A DNA stretch of 11,985 bases from Gemmatimonadota bacterium (lineage in GTDB: Bacteria; Gemmatimonadota; Gemmatimonadetes; Palauibacterales; Palauibacteraceae). The translations under genes were made by a program, and so were the position numbers. Position 1 is the first letter of the stretch, and every line of letters starts with the position of its first letter. Location of the stretch: positions 1 through 11,985 of the forward strand of contig JAUVPT010000028.1 in NCBI GenBank assembly GCA_030598525.1. Reading direction: 5' to 3'. Shown piece by piece: positions 7,411 to 11,985 of the stretch. The notes under the pieces are model-generated. The model saw only the letters and a list, made by a program, of their open reading frames with translations, ran no database searches and had not been told where the DNA came from.

Positions 7411-8378
7411 GCTTCCTCGCCGGTTTGCGGGAGCGGGCGGCAACGACGAACGCTCGGATCGGCTTTCCCGAGGCCACCGAGAAGCGTACTGCCCATGCGA
7501 TTCGGCGTCTGTCGGAGGAAGGAGCGGTCCGACCGGTGGTCGTGGAGTCGGTGGCGGAACTTGACGGCGGCCTGATCGAGCTCGGGGTCGAAGTGCTGGA
7601 CCCGTATGCGCCGGGTCGGAGAGGGGAAGTCGCCGATCTGCTACCGGAGGTCAGCTCGGGCGGGCCGGTGGACACGCTGCGGTTCGCGGTCGCCCAGATG
7701 CGAAAGGGTCGGCTGGACGGAGTGGTCGCCGGTGCGAGAAGCTCTACTGCCGATGTGCTTCGGGCCGGGCTCAGGATCATCGGCACGGCTCCCGGAATCC
7801 AGACGGTCTCGAGTTCCTTCTACATGGTGCCCGGCAATGGCTCGCCGGACGACGTGCTCACCTTCACCGACGCGGCCGTAGTGCCCGTTCCGACCGCCGA
7901 GCAACTCGCCGAAATTGCCGAGGCCGCCTGCCGGGCGCGACGACTCATCGTGGGCGACGAGCCGAGGGTGGCCTTCCTCTCGTATTCGACGCTGGGGTCG
8001 GCCGACGGAAACTCGGTCCGAACCGTGAGGGAAGCCCTGCGTGAGTTTCGGGAGCGTCTGCCGGATGTTATCTGTGACGGGGAGCTGCAAGTGGATGCAG
8101 CGCTCGTGCCGGAGGTGGCCGGAAGGAAGGCCCCTGGCTCGAAGTTGGCCGGACGGGCGAACGTGCTGGTCTTTCCCAACCTCGACGCCGGCAACATCGG
8201 CTATAAGCTCGTTCAGCGTCTGGCCGGGTCGCATGCGCTGGGCCCGGTCCTCCAGGGCCTGGCGGGGCCTCTGAACGACCTGTCGCGCGGAGCTTCGACC
8301 GAGGACATCGTGCACATGGCATATATCACGGCGCTGATGGCGGAGGCGCCACAAACCTGGGAATACCCATCACACTGA
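7407..8378 (+). CDS. pta: Phosphate acetyltransferase (single-domain Pta)
   Basis: Pta interconverts acetyl-CoA plus phosphate with acetyl phosphate plus CoA. The 323-residue protein is the short, catalytic-domain-only form, without the DRTGG and P-loop-like N-terminal domains of long enterobacterial Pta. Diagnostic blocks are LSYSTLGSADG (about 191-201), ICDGELQVDAALVPEVAGRK (222-241), KLAGRANVLVFPNLDAGNIG (about 246-265) and GPLNDLSRGAS (about 287-297). A related phosphate butyryltransferase is less likely given the close match to the Pta blocks. The GTG start lies in the GTGA overlapping the coaD stop. No acetate kinase gene is in the window, so the partner that would use acetyl phosphate must lie elsewhere or be absent. 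Confidence 0.92.
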   Translation: MSFLAGLRERAATTNARIGFPEATEKRTAHAIRRLSEEGAVRPVVVESVAELDGGLIELGVEVLDPYAPGRRGEVADLLPEVSSGGPVDTLRFAVAQMRKGRLDGVVAGARSSTADVLRAGLRIIGTAPGIQTVSSSFYMVPGNGSPDDVLTFTDAAVVPVPTAEQLAEIAEAACRARRLIVGDEPRVAFLSYSTLGSADGNSVRTVREALREFRERLPDVICDGELQVDAALVPEVAGRKAPGSKLAGRANVLVFPNLDAGNIGYKLVQRLAGSHALGPVLQGLAGPLNDLSRGASTEDIVHMAYITALMAEAPQTWEYPSH

Positions 8379-8383
8379 GTACA

Positions 8384-8388
8384 GAGGG
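8384..8388 (+). promoter_or_regulatory. Ribosome-binding site of the STAS gene
   Basis: GAGGG lies five bases before the ATG at 8394, within the 15-base gap after pta. I see no promoter or hairpin terminator in that gap, so the cassette is probably read from the upstream transcript or from a promoter inside pta. Confidence 0.55.
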
Positions 8389-8393
8389 CTGCA

Positions 8394-8723
8394 ATGTTTT
8401 CGATCATCGAAATGAATGGGATTACGATCGTTGAGGTCGGCGGCGAATTGATCGTGGGCAACCGCCAGGATCTGAAGGACACGGTGCTCGGGCGGTTGGA
8501 CGCGGGTGATCGCAGGTTCCTCATCGATTTCTCGAGCTCCAGCTATATTGACTCGAGCGGTCTGGGCGTGCTCGTGAGCCTGTCCAAGAAGATCCGGGAA
8601 TCGGGTGGAGCGCTGCGCCTTGCGGGGCTGAACGAGGATCTTCGGACCCTGTTTGAACTCACGAAGCTGGACACCCTGTTCCAGATTGCCGATACGCGTG
8701 CCCGGGCCATCGGCGAGTTCTGA
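8394..8723 (+). CDS. STAS-domain anti-sigma factor antagonist (RsbV/SpoIIAA-like)
   Basis: This 109-residue protein is a single STAS domain. In known systems such proteins, when unphosphorylated, bind the anti-sigma kinase and displace its target; phosphorylation on serine inactivates them. The strand-helix signature FLIDFSSSSYIDSSGLGVLVSL is clear. S54 or S55 in DSSGLG sits at the phosphoacceptor position. The N-terminal strands (FSIIEMNGITIVEVGGELIV) and the C-terminal FELTKLDTLFQIADTRARAI match the antagonist subgroup rather than transporter STAS domains. It starts 15 bases after pta and ends three bases before the kinase gene, whose product is the obvious partner. The specific target pathway cannot be told from sequence. 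Confidence 0.93.
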   Translation: MFSIIEMNGITIVEVGGELIVGNRQDLKDTVLGRLDAGDRRFLIDFSSSSYIDSSGLGVLVSLSKKIRESGGALRLAGLNEDLRTLFELTKLDTLFQIADTRARAIGEF

Positions 8724-8726
8724 GGA

Positions 8727-9512
8727 GTGTCCGGCTCGCCTGATACGGCCCTCGTCTGTTCGGGCCGCGCGGAGGTTGCCGAGAGCCTGGTCCGGGAACT
8801 TGAACCGCTGGGCGCGTCCTGTCAGGTGGTGTCGGAGCGGGCGGAGTGGCCCATCGACGCCCCGGGGATTGCCTTCATCGATCTCGCCGATGCCAGCCAG
8901 CCTGTACGCGACGTGCGGCTTGCCTACGGCCTGCGCACCGAGCTTGTGGCCATCGTGGACAACGAGTCCGTAGAGCGTCTGATCCCGGCTCTCGCGGCAG
9001 GCTGCGGGGACTATCTCTTCTATCCCATCAATCGGGACGAACTTGGGCTGAAGTGGCGCAAGCACGCGGCAGGTGAAGGCGGAACGCGGGCCAGGCGTCC
9101 AGGGGGGCTGGCCGCAAGCATCCAGTTCGAGTTTCCCTCCAGCGTTCGGTTCGTTCGAGAGGTGGTAGCGGAAGTCGTCGAGGCGTGCGAGCGGCTGGCT
9201 TTTTCGGGATCCCGAGCGACGCTTAACCTCAGGGTTGCCGTGGGCGAAGCCCTGTCGAACGCCATATTGTACGGAAACCAGGAAGATCCGCAGAAACTGG
9301 TCAGGGTCGCGGCCGCGCTGCGCCCGGGCTCCGCCGAGGTCACGGTGACGGATGAGGGGCCGGGTTTTGACCCGCAGGCGATCCTCGATCCGACGCGCCC
9401 CGAAAACAGGGAGCGCAGTCACGGACGGGGACTCTTCCTGCTGCGGTCGCTGACGGACGAGGTGCGCTTCAACGACCGCGGCAATTCCATCACCCTGACC
9501 CTCAGGGAATGA
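8727..9512 (+). CDS. Degenerate receiver-like domain fused to RsbW/SpoIIAB-type serine kinase
   Basis: The C-terminal part (about 131-261) is a GHKL ATPase of the anti-sigma kinase type. Its N box is VAVGEALSNAILYGN (E174, N178), its G1 box is VTDEGPGFDP (D209, G211, G213) and its G2 box is SHGRGLFLLRSL (G233, G235). All key residues are kept, so it should bind ATP and phosphorylate the STAS partner. The N-terminal part (about 5-115) has receiver-like spacing: AFIDLADA gives Asp52 at the phosphoacceptor site, and ALAAGCGDYLFYPINRDEL fits the last strand and helix. The acidic pair is replaced by Cys11-Ser12, and the conserved lysine before Pro by Tyr99. Ordinary RsbW proteins are about 140-160 residues and lack this domain. 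The GTG start is three bases after the STAS stop, with GAGGA touching it, so re-initiation is likely. No good later start exists. Confidence 0.88.
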   Translation: MSGSPDTALVCSGRAEVAESLVRELEPLGASCQVVSERAEWPIDAPGIAFIDLADASQPVRDVRLAYGLRTELVAIVDNESVERLIPALAAGCGDYLFYPINRDELGLKWRKHAAGEGGTRARRPGGLAASIQFEFPSSVRFVREVVAEVVEACERLAFSGSRATLNLRVAVGEALSNAILYGNQEDPQKLVRVAAALRPGSAEVTVTDEGPGFDPQAILDPTRPENRERSHGRGLFLLRSLTDEVRFNDRGNSITLTLRE

Positions 9513-9516
9513 GGCC

Positions 9517-11127
9517 GTGGACGGCGACCAGGGGCCGATGCGGCGGCCAGCGGACGTGACGGATTCGACCGAACCCCCCGGCGACGGAGGGCGCGAGGAT
9601 GGCGCCCTCCCGCTCAAGAGTGACCGCCTGGAGGAGTATCTCGATACGTTCCATCGTCTCACCGGGATCCGTTCACGGCTGGTGATCGAGTCGGATTCAG
9701 TCGAGGTCACCGCCCACGATTCGCTGGGCGACGTGCGCGGGGTAGAGTTCACGGAGTCCACGTGGCTGGTCATGCCCTCCGTTCGCATAAGGATGGCTAC
9801 GGCCCCCGCGTCCGGAGAAGAGGGTCGGCGGCTTGTGGCACTGCTCCGCGAGTCCGCAAGTCGACTCGTGGCCTCGGAGATGGAGGCCCGCTTCTTTTCG
9901 GGCGAGCTCGCGGACCGGTACGAAGAAATCGATCTATTGACGTCGGTGGGTGAGACGCTTGGGTCGGTCATCCACCTGGAGCGAGCCGCGGGCCGATTGC
10001 TGGCGCGCCTGGCGGACGTTCTTTCCGCGGACTGCGCGGCAGTCTGGGTGCCGGAGGATGGCGAGACCCTCCGGCGGCTGGCGGCCGGAGGGACCGCAGC
10101 GTCGGAGCTGACGGCGGAACCCGCGGCGGGCGCCCGCGAGTGGATCGACAGAGCCATGCAGATGCAGATGGCCCAGATCCGAAGGCGGCGCGGTCTGGCG
10201 GAGGATGAAGGAGACCGCACCCTTCTGGCCGTCCCGCTGAGACACTCGGCACTGCATGGGAGTACTCTTCCCGTTGGAGTGCTCGCGGCACGGGGACGTG
10301 CGACGAGGGATACCTTTTCTCAGGCGGACGTCAACCTGGCTTCCACCGTGGCCGCTCACCTCGCGGCTGCGATCGAGAACGATCGACTGGCGCGCGAGAG
10401 CCTGGTGCAGGAGCGGATGCTCGTCGAGATGGAACTCGCACATCACCTTCAGATGAAGCTGCTGCCCGATCTCGGCGACTTTGACGGTGTGGCCGATGTG
10501 GCGGGAAGGTGTGAGCCCGCGGATTCGGTAGGCGGCGATTTCTATCACCTGTTCCGGCTTCCCGGGAATCGGCTGGGCGTGATGTTGGGCGACGTGAGCT
10601 CGCACGGGTACTCTGCCGGGCTCATCATGGCGTTGACCATGAGCGCGGCTTCGATCACCGTGCGCGAGCGGGAAGAGCCGTCGGAAGTCCTGCGTGGGAT
10701 TCACCATGAACTGGTCCGCAAGCTCGAGTCCACCGAGATGTACATGACCCTGTGCTACGCGGTGGTGGACCCCGAGGCGGGCAGGATCCAGTACGCGAAT
10801 GCGGGCCATCCGCACGCGTACCGGGTCAGCGCCACAGGAGCGCAACGACTGGAGGCCTTGAATCCGCCGCTCGGCATCGCCGAGTTCGACGCGTACTCCC
10901 AGAAGGAAGTCGAGTGGAGACAGGGGCACGACATGCTCCTCATGTTCACGGACGGAATCAGCGAGTGCCTCGAGAGCGACCGCATGTGGTCGGACGAGGG
11001 CCTGACCCGAATGGCCATGGAGCAGTCCGGCGCCAGCGCCCAGGTGGTCCTCGATCGTGTGTTCGAGCTCGCCGAACCCCCAGGCGGGGTCGCCGCGGAT
11101 GATCGAACGGCACTGGTGGTCAAGTAG
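9517..11127 (+). CDS. GAF-domain PP2C-type serine phosphatase (RsbU/SpoIIE family)
   Basis: The 536-residue protein likely dephosphorylates the STAS antagonist. Residues 1-35 are polar and probably disordered. Residues 35-125 form an unassigned domain. A GAF-like sensor follows (about 138-287, from IDLLTSVGETLGSVIHLERA), then a coiled linker with MELAHHLQMKLLP (305-317), typical of the entry into SpoIIE-type PP2C domains. The phosphatase domain has metal-site residues in VGGDFYH (D341), LGDVSSHG (D359), MFTDGISE (D479) and AADDRTALV (D528/D529), plus the YANAGHPHAY block (426-435). The usual forms are GGDxxD and GDVSGHG. No transmembrane segments are seen, so sensing is probably cytoplasmic. 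The GTG at 9517 is five bases after the kinase gene; ATG 9538 is an alternative start. It ends three bases before rsmA. Confidence 0.92.
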   Translation: MDGDQGPMRRPADVTDSTEPPGDGGREDGALPLKSDRLEEYLDTFHRLTGIRSRLVIESDSVEVTAHDSLGDVRGVEFTESTWLVMPSVRIRMATAPASGEEGRRLVALLRESASRLVASEMEARFFSGELADRYEEIDLLTSVGETLGSVIHLERAAGRLLARLADVLSADCAAVWVPEDGETLRRLAAGGTAASELTAEPAAGAREWIDRAMQMQMAQIRRRRGLAEDEGDRTLLAVPLRHSALHGSTLPVGVLAARGRATRDTFSQADVNLASTVAAHLAAAIENDRLARESLVQERMLVEMELAHHLQMKLLPDLGDFDGVADVAGRCEPADSVGGDFYHLFRLPGNRLGVMLGDVSSHGYSAGLIMALTMSAASITVREREEPSEVLRGIHHELVRKLESTEMYMTLCYAVVDPEAGRIQYANAGHPHAYRVSATGAQRLEALNPPLGIAEFDAYSQKEVEWRQGHDMLLMFTDGISECLESDRMWSDEGLTRMAMEQSGASAQVVLDRVFELAEPPGGVAADDRTALVVK

Positions 11128-11130
11128 GCG

Positions 11131-11985
11131 ATGGAGCGAGCCAAGCGATCCCTGAGTCAGAACTTCCTGGTCGACCACAATATCCGACGCAAGATCGTCG
11201 CCGAGCTCGGAGCGGGGCCCGACGACTCGGTCCTCGAGGTAGGACCGGGGCACGGTGAGCTGTCGGACCTGCTCGTGGGTCAGGTGAATTCTCTCGTGAT
11301 GGTGGAGAAGGACGACCGTCTCGCCTCCGAGCTGGCGGCGCGATTCCCGGGCAGGGCGGACGTACGCGTCGTGCACGGGGACGCTCTCGAGGTTGACCTG
11401 GCGGGCCTCCTGCCGGGGGATCGTCCGGGCCTTCTGATCTCGAACCTGCCCTACGGGATCACATCGCCGCTCATCTTCCGATTCCTCGATATGCGGCCGC
11501 TTCCCGATCGAATGGTTCTTCTTGTCCAGAAAGAGGTGGCGGAGCGCATTACGGCGGCGGAGGGGAACAAGGTCTACGGGGCGCTTTCAGTCGGTGTGCA
11601 GGCCCGCGCCGAGGTGCGCGTCGCGTTTCGCGTAGGGCGACTCGCATTCCGTCCGGTGCCGGCTGTCGACTCCGCCGTGATCGTGATCGAGCCCCGGCCC
11701 GATCCGGAGCATGGCGACATGCTGACCGCCCTCCGGGTCCTCACACGCGTCGCGTTTTCCCGACGCCGGAAGCAGCTCGGGCGGATTCTCAGGTCCGCCC
11801 CCGAGTACGATCTTCCGAGAGCCGATGTGGACCGGGTCCTGGAGGCCTGCGGGCTCTCCCCGCAGGCGCGGCCGGAGACTCTTACGCCGGCCCAGTTCAT
11901 TGGGCTCGCGGGCCGTCTCGCGAAGATTCGACAGGACGGGCCTGCAGGACCCCCGCCGACGAGTGGAGAACAGCCGCCCGTGTAC
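11131..11985 (+). CDS. rsmA: 16S rRNA (adenine(1518)-N(6)/adenine(1519)-N(6))-dimethyltransferase RsmA, 3' end outside window
   Basis: RsmA (KsgA) dimethylates two adjacent adenosines near the 3' end of 16S rRNA late in small-subunit assembly. I translated the frame from ATG 11131 to the last base, 285 codons with no stop. The N-terminus has KRSLSQNFLVD (the usual form is LGQ-x-FL), motif I VLEVGPGHGELSDLL (about 34-48), VEKD for the SAM ribose, GDALEVDL, and the catalytic NLPYGITSPL (about 105-114). It continues with VQKEVAERI, FRPVPAVDSAVI, and the C-terminal block RVAFSRRRKQLGRIL followed by PETLTPAQFIGLAGRL. The family usually ends about here (E. coli RsmA has 273 residues). The last 20 residues are a proline-rich tail that runs off the edge. 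The start is three bases after the phosphatase stop, with only a weak ribosome-binding site. Confidence 0.94.
   Translation, partial: MERAKRSLSQNFLVDHNIRRKIVAELGAGPDDSVLEVGPGHGELSDLLVGQVNSLVMVEKDDRLASELAARFPGRADVRVVHGDALEVDLAGLLPGDRPGLLISNLPYGITSPLIFRFLDMRPLPDRMVLLVQKEVAERITAAEGNKVYGALSVGVQARAEVRVAFRVGRLAFRPVPAVDSAVIVIEPRPDPEHGDMLTALRVLTRVAFSRRRKQLGRILRSAPEYDLPRADVDRVLEACGLSPQARPETLTPAQFIGLAGRLAKIRQDGPAGPPPTSGEQPPVY

Noticed and set aside
10123..10138. GC-rich 12-base palindrome (GCGGGCGCCCGC) in the phosphatase gene
   Set aside because: Short and made only of G and C, so expected by chance in this base composition. No T run or other context.
8370..10220. A 616-codon open frame on the minus strand opposite the partner-switching genes
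   Set aside because: It lies opposite three well-supported genes. Its predicted protein is Arg/Ser/Pro-rich without recognisable motifs, and such long antisense frames are common in high-GC coding DNA.
9934..11376. A 480-codon open frame on the minus strand opposite the phosphatase and rsmA
   Set aside because: Its composition is typical of a shadow frame (His/Arg/Gln-rich, no domain), and it spans two real genes on the other strand.
1..11985. CRISPR arrays, tRNA or rRNA genes, insertion sequences, defence or prophage genes
   Set aside because: I saw no regularly spaced repeats, cloverleaf-like segments, transposase motifs or terminal inverted repeats. Nearly all bases are accounted for by core genes.

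Overview
The window is an 11,985-base piece of a high-GC bacterial chromosome (roughly two thirds G+C by eye). All ten recognisable genes lie on the + strand, end to end. Many start with GTG and overlap or nearly touch the preceding stop codon, and no gap exceeds about 100 bases. The gene content is core housekeeping and nothing suggests recent transfer. The combination of high GC, frequent GTG starts, Shine-Dalgarno sites, a MutS2-DnaG-RecJ-RsmD-CoaD-Pta order and a partner-switching cassette suggests an environmental, non-model phylum. Gemmatimonadota would fit, but this is a guess from style and gene order, not an identification.

Bases 1-6354 hold DNA-metabolism genes: the 3' part of mutS2 (cut by the left edge), the primase gene dnaG, a coiled-coil/C4 zinc-ribbon protein of the FlgZ/CdsZ-like family, and the single-strand exonuclease gene recJ. 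Bases 6351-8378 hold rsmD (16S rRNA guanine-N2 methyltransferase), coaD (coenzyme A synthesis) and pta (phosphate acetyltransferase), joined by 4-8 base overlaps. Bases 8394-11127 hold a compact three-gene partner-switching cassette: a STAS anti-sigma-factor antagonist, a serine kinase of the RsbW/SpoIIAB type fused to a degenerate receiver-like domain, and a GAF-containing SpoIIE/RsbU-type PP2C phosphatase. The window ends inside rsmA (ksgA, 16S rRNA dimethyladenosine transferase), which has no stop before the right edge.

In the standard partner-switching model the kinase phosphorylates the STAS protein and holds a target, usually a sigma factor. The phosphatase, driven by its sensor domains, removes the phosphate and so releases the target. 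No sigma factor is present in the window, so the output is unknown. The most notable points are this complete but orphan switch inside a housekeeping gene train, the receiver-like module on its kinase that has lost most phosphotransfer residues, the unassigned N-terminal domain of its phosphatase, and a possible one-base frame problem at the start of recJ.
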